Positions 8,571 to 16,733 of a DNA stretch of 64,000 nucleotides are shown here, piece by piece (the first letter of the stretch is position 1; the number at the start of each line of letters is the position of its first letter). Made by a program: the position numbers and the translations under genes. This stretch comes from Bordetella sp. LUAb4 (lineage in GTDB: Bacteria; Pseudomonadota; Gammaproteobacteria; Burkholderiales; Burkholderiaceae_B), in assembly GCF_021325795.1 (NCBI RefSeq), contig NZ_JAHPZX010000001.1, positions 682,001 to 746,000 of the forward strand, read 5' to 3'. The notes beneath the pieces were generated by a model. It was not told the origin of the DNA. It did no database searches and was given only the letters and a program-made list of their open reading frames with translations.

Positions 8571-10013
8571 TCAGGCCTGCTCGCCGCGCGGCCCCATCAG
8601 CGCCGCCACCTGTTTCCACACCGCCTGGTTGTCCGCCATGCTGACCGTGAAGCGCATATAGGTCGACGGCGCCTGGGTGGGTGAAAACAAGGTACCCGGC
8701 GCAAGCAGCAGGCCGCGCTCGGCCGCGACACGCGCCAGCGATTCCGAATCGCGGCCACAATCGGCCCAGACGAACATACCCGCCTGCGGCGGATGCGGAA
8801 TCTCGAAGCCCAGCCGCAACAACTGCCGCATGCAGCGTTCGCGCGCCTCGTCGACACGGTTGCGCACACGTTCCATGTGCAGGCGGTATTGCCCCTCCGC
8901 CAGAATACGGTGCACCACTCTTTCGCCCAACTCCGACGAGGTCAGGCCCGACAGCATCTTCAGATCGGTCAGTTGCTGCTGGATGGCCGGCGCCGCCGCC
9001 ACATACCCGACGCGCAGGCTGGCCGCCATCATCTTGGAGAAACCGCCAACGAAGATCACGCGCTGCAGGCGGTCCAGCGTCGCCAGACGCATGGCTTTGC
9101 CGGGGTGCAGCTCGGCATAGGTATCGTCCTCGACCACCATGAAGTCGTGCTTTTCAGCGATGCGCAGCACGTCGTAGACCGCGCCGGCCGGCAGGCTGTG
9201 GCCGGTAGGATTGTGCACGGCGCTATTGACGATGAACAGCTTGGGCTTGTGCTGCGCGGCCAGGCGTTCCAGTGCCGCCATGTCGTAGCCGTCCGGCGTG
9301 CGCGGCACGCCCACCACGCGCGCGCCGAAAGCGGCCAGCCGGCCAAAGATCAGGAACCAGGCGGGATCCTCCACCAGCACCGTGTCGCCGGGCTGCACCA
9401 ACAGCCGTGCGATCAGGTCCAGGCCTTCCGTGACGCCGGCCGTGGTCAGCAGGTTCTCGTCGGGATGCGCGGGGATGTCCATGCCTTGCAGTTGCGCCGC
9501 CAACTGCTGGCGCAAGGCCGGCAGGCCTTGGGGATGGCCGTAGCTGACGAGATTGCTGCGCACGCTGCGCCCCACCGCGCGCACCGCGCCGGCGACCATT
9601 TCCGGATCCAGCCATTCGGGCGGCAGCAGGCCAGCGCCGCCCGGCATGCCCGGCGTGGGCGATTCGCGAAACATGCTGCGTAGCAACCAGGCGATGTCGA
9701 TGCGCGCCGGGGCGGGCGGCACCTGGGGCGCCTTGGGCGCGGCGGCCAGTGGCAACGCCGCGGCGCGCGGTGCCACGAAGAAGCCCGCGCCGCGGCGGGA
9801 ATGGACCAGGCCGCGGGCCGCCAGCTTTTCGTAGGCCTCCACCACGGTGAAACGGCTGACGCCGGCCTGCCCGGCCATGGTGCGGATGGAAGGCAGGCGC
9901 GCACCGGGACGCAGGACGTCGTCCTCGATGCGCCGCGCCAGATCGGCGGCCAACTGCGTCGCCAGCGTTGCATCGGCGCCGCGCACCGGCTGCCAGGAGA
10001 GAGAGGAGTTCAT
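8571..10013 (-). CDS. MocR-type regulator (GntR wHTH fused to aminotransferase domain)
   Basis: A 480-residue fusion. Residues 1-90 are a GntR winged helix (LARRIEDDVLRPGARLPSIRTMAG, then SRFTVVEAYEKLAARGLV). The rest is a fold-type-I PLP aminotransferase domain, with the Schiff-base Lys in GGFSKMMAASLRVGY and the DPAWF substrate-loop region. MocR proteins use PLP or amino acids as effectors. The start at 10013 begins MNSSLSWQPV just before the wHTH; the longer frame adds a low-complexity leader. It is divergent from a DMT exporter, with direct-repeat operator candidates between them. Confidence 0.92.
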   Translation of the reverse strand: MNSSLSWQPVRGADATLATQLAADLARRIEDDVLRPGARLPSIRTMAGQAGVSRFTVVEAYEKLAARGLVHSRRGAGFFVAPRAAALPLAAAPKAPQVPPAPARIDIAWLLRSMFRESPTPGMPGGAGLLPPEWLDPEMVAGAVRAVGRSVRSNLVSYGHPQGLPALRQQLAAQLQGMDIPAHPDENLLTTAGVTEGLDLIARLLVQPGDTVLVEDPAWFLIFGRLAAFGARVVGVPRTPDGYDMAALERLAAQHKPKLFIVNSAVHNPTGHSLPAGAVYDVLRIAEKHDFMVVEDDTYAELHPGKAMRLATLDRLQRVIFVGGFSKMMAASLRVGYVAAAPAIQQQLTDLKMLSGLTSSELGERVVHRILAEGQYRLHMERVRNRVDEARERCMRQLLRLGFEIPHPPQAGMFVWADCGRDSESLARVAAERGLLLAPGTLFSPTQAPSTYMRFTVSMADNQAVWKQVAALMGPRGEQA

Positions 10014-10370
10014 AGTCGTCTGAGCCAAAGAGAGAGAGCCAATATCGCTGTTGCTGTCGCCGTTGCTGCCCCGACGGCGGCGGAAGGTCCTGGCGTCGGG
10101 GGTGGCGATGCCGATAGCTGGCCTCGCCACACGCCTGGGCAATCGGTTCAGGCGGGGGCCCGGTGGGGCGCAGCCCCCACCTTCTTAGCGAAAATTCCCC
10201 AAGCGCAACGGCTCCCCCCTGCGGCTCCCACAACTGTCACGGGAAAATGACCAGGCCAGTTCTCAGAATTATCTGAGAAAGTGTACCGGTACTGTACCGC
10301 ACACCTTACGTAGAGTGTCAGGCATGAGGTGGACCGGCAATCCGGATTCGCCCTGATGCCGGAGACTCGC
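10014..10370. promoter_or_regulatory. MocR / DMT exporter divergent intergenic region with repeats
   Basis: This 357-base space contains three signals. An inverted repeat lies at 10261-10278 (TCTCAGA-ATTA-TCTGAGA). The direct repeat TGTACCG occurs at 10282-10288 and 10293-10299, whose starts are 11 bases apart (one helical turn). The perfect palindrome GTACCGGTAC is at 10283-10292. Direct repeats are typical MocR targets, so this is the probable operator for the exporter and for autoregulation. The part nearer the MocR gene (10020-10250) shows no further structure. Confidence 0.6.
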
Positions 10371-11321
10371 ATGCCACCCCCCGTTTCATCCCTGCCCGCC
10401 GGGCCGGACACCTTGATCACCGGACCTGCCGCCACCGCCCAGGCGCCACATCGCTGGGAAGGCTATGGTTATGGCCTGCTGGGCGTACTGATCTTCAGTC
10501 TCACCTTGCCCATGTCGCGCATCGCCGTGGCCGAACTGCATCCCCTGCTGGTGGGACTTGGCCGCGCGCTGGCCGCGGCCGTGCCGGCCATCCTCATGCT
10601 GTGGCTGACCCGCAGCAGACGCCCGACGCGCAAGGAATGGCGCGCGGTCATCCTGGCGGCGCTGGGTGTCGTGCTGGGCTGGCCGCTGGCATCGACACTG
10701 GCCATGCGCACGGTGCCGTCGGCCCACGGCGCGGTCATCAACGGCCTGCTGCCGCTGTGCACCGCGGCATTCGCCGCCCTGGGGACCGGCGAACGTCCCT
10801 CCGGCCGCTTCTGGCTGTGGGCGGTGGCGGGCGCCGCGCTGGTGGTCGGTTTTGCCCTGCGCGAAGGGGGCGGCACGCCGCAACCCGGCGACCTGTGGCT
10901 GTTGCTGGCGGTATTGCTGGGCGGCATGGGCTACGCCCAGGGCGCTCAGGCGGCCCGCACGCTGGGCGGCTGGCGCACCATCTGCTGGGCGCTGGCCATC
11001 AGCGCGCCTTTCATCGCCGCGCCGGTGGGCTGGCTGGCCTGGCAGGCGCCGGCCGCACCCTCGCCGCTGGCCTGGCTGGCGCTGGGCTATCTGTCCTTCT
11101 TCTCGATGTTCATCGGCTTCTTCGCCTGGTATCGCGGCCTGGCGCAAGGCGGCATCGCCAAGGTAGGCCAGGTGCAACTGCTGCAACCCTTCCTGACGGT
11201 CGTCGCCGCGGCCCTGTTGTTCCAGGAAACGGTGCCGCCCAGTACCTTGATATGCGCGCTGGCGGTGATTGCCGTCATCGCCGCCGGCCGCCGCGCCGCC
11301 GTGCGGGGAGCGCGTCCATGA
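10371..11321 (+). CDS. DMT family (EamA) exporter
   Basis: Inner-membrane drug/metabolite transporter of about 316 residues with ten predicted helices in two EamA halves (about residues 25-150 and 160-300). The end of the second half (GQVQLLQPFLTVVAAALLFQETV) is typical. The start at 10371 has GGAG 6 bases upstream; ATG 10356 and GTG 10329 are also in frame. It is probably controlled by the divergent MocR. Its stop overlaps the start of the LysE gene (ATGA), so two exporters are co-expressed, perhaps for an amino acid or amine. Confidence 0.88.
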   Translation: MPPPVSSLPAGPDTLITGPAATAQAPHRWEGYGYGLLGVLIFSLTLPMSRIAVAELHPLLVGLGRALAAAVPAILMLWLTRSRRPTRKEWRAVILAALGVVLGWPLASTLAMRTVPSAHGAVINGLLPLCTAAFAALGTGERPSGRFWLWAVAGAALVVGFALREGGGTPQPGDLWLLLAVLLGGMGYAQGAQAARTLGGWRTICWALAISAPFIAAPVGWLAWQAPAAPSPLAWLALGYLSFFSMFIGFFAWYRGLAQGGIAKVGQVQLLQPFLTVVAAALLFQETVPPSTLICALAVIAVIAAGRRAAVRGARP

Positions 11322-11989
11322 ACGAATTCGCCACCATGCATGACTTTGCCACCACCATCCCCTTGCTTTCCGGCGGCCTGCTGGGCCCGCTGGCCCTGTT
11401 CGCGCTGGTCAGCTCCATCACGCCGGGACCGAACAATGTCATGCTCGCCGCCTCGGGCTTGAATTTCGGCTTCCGCCGCACCTTGCCGCACTTGCTGGGC
11501 GTGTGCATCGGCTTCTCGCTGATGATCCTGCTGGTGGGCGCCGGCCTGGGCGCGGTCTTCCAGAACGCGCCCGTGCTGTACACCGTGTTGAAGTATGCCG
11601 GCGCGGCCTATCTGTTGTATCTGGCCTGGAAGATCGCCCGCGCGGGCGAATTGAGCGAAGGGGGCGACCGCGCCCGGCCCATGACCTTCCTGCAGGCGGC
11701 CGCGTTCCAGTGGGTCAACCCCAAGGCCTGGGTCATGGCCGTCGGCGTGGCGGCGGCCTACATTCCCGCCAATGGGTTCTACGCCAATCTGCTGATCGGG
11801 ACGCTGGTCTGCGGCATCATCAACCTGCCCAGCATCGGCGTGTGGGTGATGTTCGGCAGCTCGCTGCGCGGCCTCTTGCGCCAGCCGGCCGCGGTACGGA
11901 TCTTCAACGGGGGCATGGCGCTGCTGCTGGTCGGATCCCTGTATCCGATCGCGCTGGATCTGGCACACGCCATCGCAGGGGCATACTGA
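11318..11989 (+). CDS. LysE family translocator (RhtB type)
   Basis: A 223-residue amino-acid exporter-like membrane protein. The family motif SSITPGPNNVMLAASGLNFGFRR (split here only for description) near residues 29-50 and FQWVNPKAWVMAVG near 130 are diagnostic of LysE/RhtB proteins. Six helices are expected. It is coupled by ATGA overlap to the EamA exporter upstream. The exported compound is unknown. Confidence 0.92.
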   Translation: MNEFATMHDFATTIPLLSGGLLGPLALFALVSSITPGPNNVMLAASGLNFGFRRTLPHLLGVCIGFSLMILLVGAGLGAVFQNAPVLYTVLKYAGAAYLLYLAWKIARAGELSEGGDRARPMTFLQAAAFQWVNPKAWVMAVGVAAAYIPANGFYANLLIGTLVCGIINLPSIGVWVMFGSSLRGLLRQPAAVRIFNGGMALLLVGSLYPIALDLAHAIAGAY

Positions 11990-12165
11990 AGAGCAGGAAC
12001 GTCGCGCATCTACTGTCGCTCCCTGCTGTCGCCACAGGCCTCGTGGCCGTGGCCCGGCACTACGCGGCCATGCCCAGGCCTCAGCCGGTGGCGCACTAGC
12101 GCTTATGATGGTGGACCGACGCATCGGGCCGGGAACCCGGCCGATGCGCAGCGGTCTACCTCGAT

Positions 12166-13179
12166 ATGCGCCTGACGACTCCCCGGAATCCCCGCCGAAA
12201 CTTCCGCCTTCCTGTTCGCGCCCTGCTGGCGCTGGCCCTGCTGGCCGGCGCCTGTGCGTTCGGCTGGTTCAAGCTGGATGCCTGGCAGCGCCAGGCCATC
12301 TTCGCATCGGCCACCGGCGACCGGCCCTGGTTCCGCGAAGCGCCCGCCGGCACGGAAGTCTTCGACCTGGAAGTGGCGCCGGGCCAGAAAGTCCATGCCT
12401 GGTATTGGAAGAGCCCCAATCCGCAAGCCGCCACCGTGCTTTATCTGCATGGCGCGCGCTGGAACCTGAACGGCAGCGCCTTTCGCATGACGCGCTGGAC
12501 GGAAATGGGTTATTCGGTGCTGGCGATCGACTATCGCGGCTTCGGCGAATCCACGCCGCTATTGCCTTCGGAAAACACCGCCGGCGTCGATGCCGCGGCG
12601 GGATTGCGCGAACTGGCACGGCGCCAACCCGATCCCGCGCGCCGCTTCATCTACGGCCACAGCCTGGGCGGCGCCATCGCCATCGATCTGGCGGCGCGCA
12701 CGGATGCACCGCCTTATGCCGGCCTCATCGTGGAATCCAGCTTCACCAGCATCAGCGCCATGGTCGGAACGCTCAAGTGGGGCTGGATCCCGGGAGCCGG
12801 GCTGCTGGTGACGCAGCCTTTCGATTCCCTCGATAAAGCAGCCAGGCTGAGCCAGCCCGTGCTGTTCCTGCATGGCACCGCGGATTCCGTCATCCCGCAC
12901 ACCATGAGCGACCAGCTCTACGCCGCGGTCCGCAACGTGGCGCCGCCGCTGAAACGGCTGGTGAAGATCGAAGGCGCGTCACACTCCGGCGCGGTGCGCA
13001 GCGGTGAAGCCTATGACGACGCCGTGCGCTCTTTCATACGCGCGGCCCGCGCGGCGTATCGGCCAGCCGCGGGAACCCAGGCACAGGCCACGCAGCATCC
13101 AACGCCGCCCGCCAAGGCCGCGGACCGGCCGCCCGCCGCCACCAGCAAGTCCACGCTCAATTTCCCCTCCATCGCATGA
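12166..13179 (+). CDS. Membrane-anchored alpha/beta hydrolase (Bem46/ABHD13-like)
   Basis: A 337-residue protein with a signal anchor at about residues 18-36 (VRALLALALLAGACAFGWF) and an alpha/beta hydrolase domain facing the periplasm. The nucleophile elbow is GHSLGG; the acid is probably the Asp in HGTADSVIP and the base the His in EGASHSG. The phrases LYLHGARWNLNGS and AIDYRGFGES match the oxyanion and early-strand motifs. The C-terminal 40 residues are Ala/Pro-rich. The substrate is unknown, probably an ester or lipid. It overlaps the following GntR gene by ATGA. Confidence 0.85.
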   Translation: MRLTTPRNPRRNFRLPVRALLALALLAGACAFGWFKLDAWQRQAIFASATGDRPWFREAPAGTEVFDLEVAPGQKVHAWYWKSPNPQAATVLYLHGARWNLNGSAFRMTRWTEMGYSVLAIDYRGFGESTPLLPSENTAGVDAAAGLRELARRQPDPARRFIYGHSLGGAIAIDLAARTDAPPYAGLIVESSFTSISAMVGTLKWGWIPGAGLLVTQPFDSLDKAARLSQPVLFLHGTADSVIPHTMSDQLYAAVRNVAPPLKRLVKIEGASHSGAVRSGEAYDDAVRSFIRAARAAYRPAAGTQAQATQHPTPPAKAADRPPAATSKSTLNFPSIA

Positions 13180-13826
13180 CCGCAGCCCTCCCCAAACGCC
13201 GCGCCGCCGACATTGCCTACGATGTCATCGAAAGCATGCTTGCCACACTGGAATTGCAGCCCGGCAGCGCCGTGGTCGAAGCCGACCTGGTGCAGCGCAC
13301 GGGCCTGGGCCGCACGCCCCTGCGCGAAGCCTTGCTGCGCATGGTGGCTGCCGGCCTGATCCGCCAGGAACCCCGCCGGGGCCTGCGTGTGTCGGATGTG
13401 CAGTTGGCGGACCACCTGGATCTGATCCAGACCCGCCGTGCCCTGGAGCAGTTGATCGCCGCGGCAGCCGCGCGCCGTGCCACGCCGCAGCAACGCGAAC
13501 AGATCCTGGCCTGCGCCACGGGCATGATCCACGCCGCGCAAGGCGGCGACCTGGACGAATACATGCAGGCCGATCAGCGCCTGGACCATGTCTGCCATGA
13601 CGCCTGCCGCAATGCTTCCGCGGTCAACGCGGTGGAGCCCTTGATCATCCAGTGCCGCCGGTTCTGGTACGCCTATCAGCACGAAGGCGACATCGTTGAA
13701 GGCGCACGCCGCCACATGGCCATGGCCGCGGGCATTGCCGCCGGCGACACCGAAGCCGCGACGGCTGGTGCCGACTTGCTGATGGATTACCTGGAAGCGT
13801 TCACGCGCAAAGTCATCGACGCCTGA
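13176..13826 (+). CDS. GntR family regulator, FadR/FCD type
   Basis: A 216-residue regulator with an N-terminal winged helix (about residues 5-75, including GLGRTPLREALLRMVAAGLI) and an all-helical FCD ligand domain with probable metal-binding residues (D-x3-H in DQRLDHVCHDAC and later H-x-H positions). It starts within the stop of the alpha/beta hydrolase gene. Its 3' end overlaps the convergent deacetylase gene by 40 bases. The target genes are not evident. Confidence 0.9.
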   Translation: MTAALPKRRAADIAYDVIESMLATLELQPGSAVVEADLVQRTGLGRTPLREALLRMVAAGLIRQEPRRGLRVSDVQLADHLDLIQTRRALEQLIAAAAARRATPQQREQILACATGMIHAAQGGDLDEYMQADQRLDHVCHDACRNASAVNAVEPLIIQCRRFWYAYQHEGDIVEGARRHMAMAAGIAAGDTEAATAGADLLMDYLEAFTRKVIDA

Positions 13827-14701
13827 TCGGCGCCCGGCAGTTGGCGCGTGACGCGCAGCCCTTTGCGCAGCAAGGTCTCGGCGAAACCCGCATCGTTCAA
13901 CACCTGGAACTCGGCGCCGCGCTGCGCCGCCATTGCCGTATCACCCGGATAAGGCATGGCCGGATGGCACATCAACAAGTCGCCGTCGCGCATATTGTCC
14001 AGCCATAGAGGCAGCAACGCCGCGTAGGCTGCGCTGCCGCCCAGGAAGTCATACACCCCCAGCAGACGATGATTGCTGCGCAAGCCGGCGGCCGCGGCGG
14101 CATGGCCGAAACGATACGCGCCCAGCATGCCGATGACGTGTGCCTTCCAACGCAGCGCGGCGGGCAGACCCGCCTGCTTGCCGGGTGCCGAACACCGCAC
14201 CCAGGGTAGCAGGCGTACCTGAGCCGCTGCGCCATAGCGGCGCGCAATGGTGGCAAGCAGCGCTTCGCGTATTTGCGGCAGTTGGTGCACGTGCTGATGG
14301 CCGTCGACAAAGTCCGGACGACGTCCCAGGGCGGCTTCGAAAGCATCGAGCTGACGCTCGATCTGGCGTGTCACACGCGGCACATTCAAGGTCCGCGTGT
14401 AGCTGCGCGCGATCAGCTGCGACAGCGGCAAATACAAGCCCGGCTGCCCCAGCGCTTCGGTGAAATTCAAATGCAGGCCGGCGTCCACGTCCAGTTCCGC
14501 CAGGGCCCGCGCGTGTTGCTGGAAGGCGGGCGCATGCGTCATGCAACCGACCGCGCTCAAACGGCGCTTGCGGGCGAGCACGAGGATGCCCTCGTTGATC
14601 GCTTCGTTCATGCCAAAATCGTCGGCACAGACGATAATGCGGCGCGGGCTGTTTGCGCGGGTACCACCGCCACTATCATCGCGGCCGGAGGTTTTATTCA
14701 T
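13787..14701 (-). CDS. lgmC: YdjC/ChbG-type deacetylase, lipid A glucosamine locus
   Basis: A 304-residue carbohydrate deacetylase of the YdjC family, with metal and catalytic motifs CADDFGMNEAIN, HLNFTE and VDGHQHVHQLP. In Bordetella, LgmC is described as removing the acetyl group from N-acetylglucosamine linked to undecaprenyl phosphate before transfer to lipid A. The assignment rests on motifs plus the neighbouring ArnC-like, ArnT-like and GtrA-like genes. The start at 14701 (MNKTSGRDDSGG) has AGGA on the minus strand inside lgmD and directly abuts the lgmD start (CATATG). The end overlaps the GntR gene by 40 bases. A hopanoid-type HpnK is the alternative reading. Confidence 0.78.
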   Translation of the reverse strand: MNKTSGRDDSGGGTRANSPRRIIVCADDFGMNEAINEGILVLARKRRLSAVGCMTHAPAFQQHARALAELDVDAGLHLNFTEALGQPGLYLPLSQLIARSYTRTLNVPRVTRQIERQLDAFEAALGRRPDFVDGHQHVHQLPQIREALLATIARRYGAAAQVRLLPWVRCSAPGKQAGLPAALRWKAHVIGMLGAYRFGHAAAAAGLRSNHRLLGVYDFLGGSAAYAALLPLWLDNMRDGDLLMCHPAMPYPGDTAMAAQRGAEFQVLNDAGFAETLLRKGLRVTRQLPGADQASMTLRVNASR

Positions 14702-15097
14702 ATGCGCGTCCTGATACGACAACTCAGTTGGTTCATCATCGTTGGCTGCGCGGCCGCCGCTACCCATTGGCTGGTAGCGGTAAGCTGCGTGCGCGGGCTG
14801 AGCCTGCAACCATTGTGGGCCAACGTCGCGGGTTGGGCCGTTGCCTTCGTAGTGTCGTTCAGCGGTCATTTCCTGCTTACCTTCCGGCATCAAGCCGGTG
14901 CCTGGCATGAAGCGGCACGCCGCTTCTTCTTCGTATCGGCGGGCGGGTTCGTGGTCAACGAACTTTCCTACGCCTGGTTATTGCACCATACCGACGTGCG
15001 GTACGACATTTTGCTGGCGGCCATCCTGGTCGGCATAGCCGTACTTACCTTCCTGGTCAGCCGCTTGTGGGCGTTCCGGCGCAGTGCTGCCGCTTGA
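14702..15097 (+). CDS. lgmD: GtrA family membrane protein, probable flippase of the lgm locus
   Basis: A 131-residue protein with four membrane segments of the GtrA family (FIIVGCAAAATHWLVAV, WANVAGWAVAFVVSFSGHF, then two more, ending LVSRLWAFRR, the typical GtrA tail). GtrA proteins flip polyprenyl-linked sugars; LgmD is proposed to do so with glucosamine-undecaprenyl phosphate. A GGAGG site (14687-14691) lies 10 bases before the ATG, inside the divergent deacetylase coding region. Its 3' end overlaps lgmB by 41 bases, convergently. Confidence 0.78.
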   Translation: MRVLIRQLSWFIIVGCAAAATHWLVAVSCVRGLSLQPLWANVAGWAVAFVVSFSGHFLLTFRHQAGAWHEAARRFFFVSAGGFVVNELSYAWLLHHTDVRYDILLAAILVGIAVLTFLVSRLWAFRRSAAA

Positions 15098-16733
15098 ACG
15101 TGTCACCGGCTTCGAAATACCACAGGCCCCCGTCGCGCGTCGAATAGCGCGGCGTCTGGCCCTGCAATAGCGTGTAGTTGAAACTGCCATCGCCGGGGTT
15201 GGCCCAGACCCAGAAAGCCTGGCCGTCCGGCGCCGCGCACATCCGCCGCGCCATTTCCGCATCGGATATCAGGGCCTGGTTCATGACCGCCTTGTCGAAC
15301 TGGCCCGCGTCATACAGTTCCTTGCGCCAGTTATCGTGCGTGGCGATATCCGCGCGATGCCAATCATCCACTACCCAGACCGGCTTGCTGCTGCGTAGTG
15401 CCATGGGCAAGTCGTAAGGATAGAAGCGCATCGCGATCAAGGTGTCGCCAGGCCGGAACTCATTGCGCGCCTGACGCCCAATGGCCACGTTATTCGGTTT
15501 GGCGTAGTGCGCGGCCAGGACATTGGCCACGACGCACAGCACGGCCGCGCTCGACAGCGTCAAGGCAAAAGCGCGGGTGCGGCGATCGGAACGTTTGTCG
15601 GCGCGCGTCATGGTTACGACGATGACTTCGGCGATCAACGCGGCCAAAGCCGGCAACGCAGGCTGGATATAGCCCACCAGCTTGGATGCGGGCACCGAGA
15701 AAAACAGCAGGATCACGCCCACCCAGCACAACATCAGCCAGCGCACATCCGCGCCGCGGACGGCTGCGATGGTTTCCTCCGACAACGGCCGGGCGGCGCT
15801 GCCGGCAGCGGTGCCGGCAAAAGCGGGGCCGGGCGCAGGACTGGCCCAGAACGCCTTGCGCAAGGCGCCAGGCAGCCATAGCGTCCAGGGCAGCGCCCCG
15901 GCCAGCAGCACCGGCACATAGAACCAGAAAGGCTGGACATTGTTGAAGCCGGTCTGGGTAAACCGTTCGAACTGCTGGTAGACGAAGAAGTAATGCAGGA
16001 AATCCGGAAACCGCTGCTGCATCACCCAGAACCAGGGCAGCGCCACCGCCAGGAACGCCACGATGACGGGCGGCCACAACAGCACGGCCAGGCCGCGCCA
16101 GCGACGCCGCAGGACGATCCACAGGACCAGCACGGCGCCTGGCAGCACCACGCCGATCAGGCCCTTGGCCAGCACCGCAAGACCGGCCAGCAAGCCGGTC
16201 GATACCGATAGCATGTGGTAAGGCTGACCGGCGTCGGCACGCAACACCGCCGTCGCACCCGTCAAAATGGTCATGCCGATCAGGCCGGCCACCAGCATGT
16301 CCAGATTGGCGAACTGCGCGCTGCCGTAGAAGAAAGGCTGAGTCAGCAGGGCCAGCAGGCCGATCAGGGCAGTGCCCTCACCCCGCCAGCGGCGCAGGAA
16401 GTAATACAGCGTCAGGGCCACGCCCCAAGCCGCCAACCACGATGGCAGCCGCGCGGCCCACACGCTGGCCCCGAACACGCCATAGGCGGCTTCGGCCAAC
16501 CAGTAATAGAGCGGAGGTTTGTGGAAGAACGGCATGCCGTTCAAGGTCGGCACCACATGCGCGCCGTGGCTCAGCATTTCCCAGGCGACACCGCCATAGC
16601 GCCCTTCATCGGGCAGCGTCAGCGGACGCAGCCAGGACAGCCAGAGCAGCCATGCGCCCGAGCCAAAAAAGATCACCGCGCGGGGAGGCGCGGCCAGCAG
16701 GCGCCGCCAGGCGCCTGTACCAGTACTTGTCAT
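15057..16733 (-). CDS. lgmB: ArnT-like glycosyltransferase, lipid A glucosamine transferase
   Basis: A 558-residue GT39/GT83-type integral membrane transferase. It has the catalytic acid pair in the first periplasmic loop (LPDEGRYGGVAWEM), the phrase MPFFHKPPLYYWL characteristic of ArnT, about 11-13 membrane segments and a soluble C-terminal domain. The Bordetella orthologue LgmB moves glucosamine from the lipid carrier to lipid A phosphates, raising resistance to cationic peptides and altering TLR4 signalling. It is translationally coupled to lgmA (ATGA overlap at 16730-16733). Assigned by family and neighbourhood. Confidence 0.82.
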   Translation of the reverse strand: MTSTGTGAWRRLLAAPPRAVIFFGSGAWLLWLSWLRPLTLPDEGRYGGVAWEMLSHGAHVVPTLNGMPFFHKPPLYYWLAEAAYGVFGASVWAARLPSWLAAWGVALTLYYFLRRWRGEGTALIGLLALLTQPFFYGSAQFANLDMLVAGLIGMTILTGATAVLRADAGQPYHMLSVSTGLLAGLAVLAKGLIGVVLPGAVLVLWIVLRRRWRGLAVLLWPPVIVAFLAVALPWFWVMQQRFPDFLHYFFVYQQFERFTQTGFNNVQPFWFYVPVLLAGALPWTLWLPGALRKAFWASPAPGPAFAGTAAGSAARPLSEETIAAVRGADVRWLMLCWVGVILLFFSVPASKLVGYIQPALPALAALIAEVIVVTMTRADKRSDRRTRAFALTLSSAAVLCVVANVLAAHYAKPNNVAIGRQARNEFRPGDTLIAMRFYPYDLPMALRSSKPVWVVDDWHRADIATHDNWRKELYDAGQFDKAVMNQALISDAEMARRMCAAPDGQAFWVWANPGDGSFNYTLLQGQTPRYSTRDGGLWYFEAGDTFKRQHCAGTPTSG

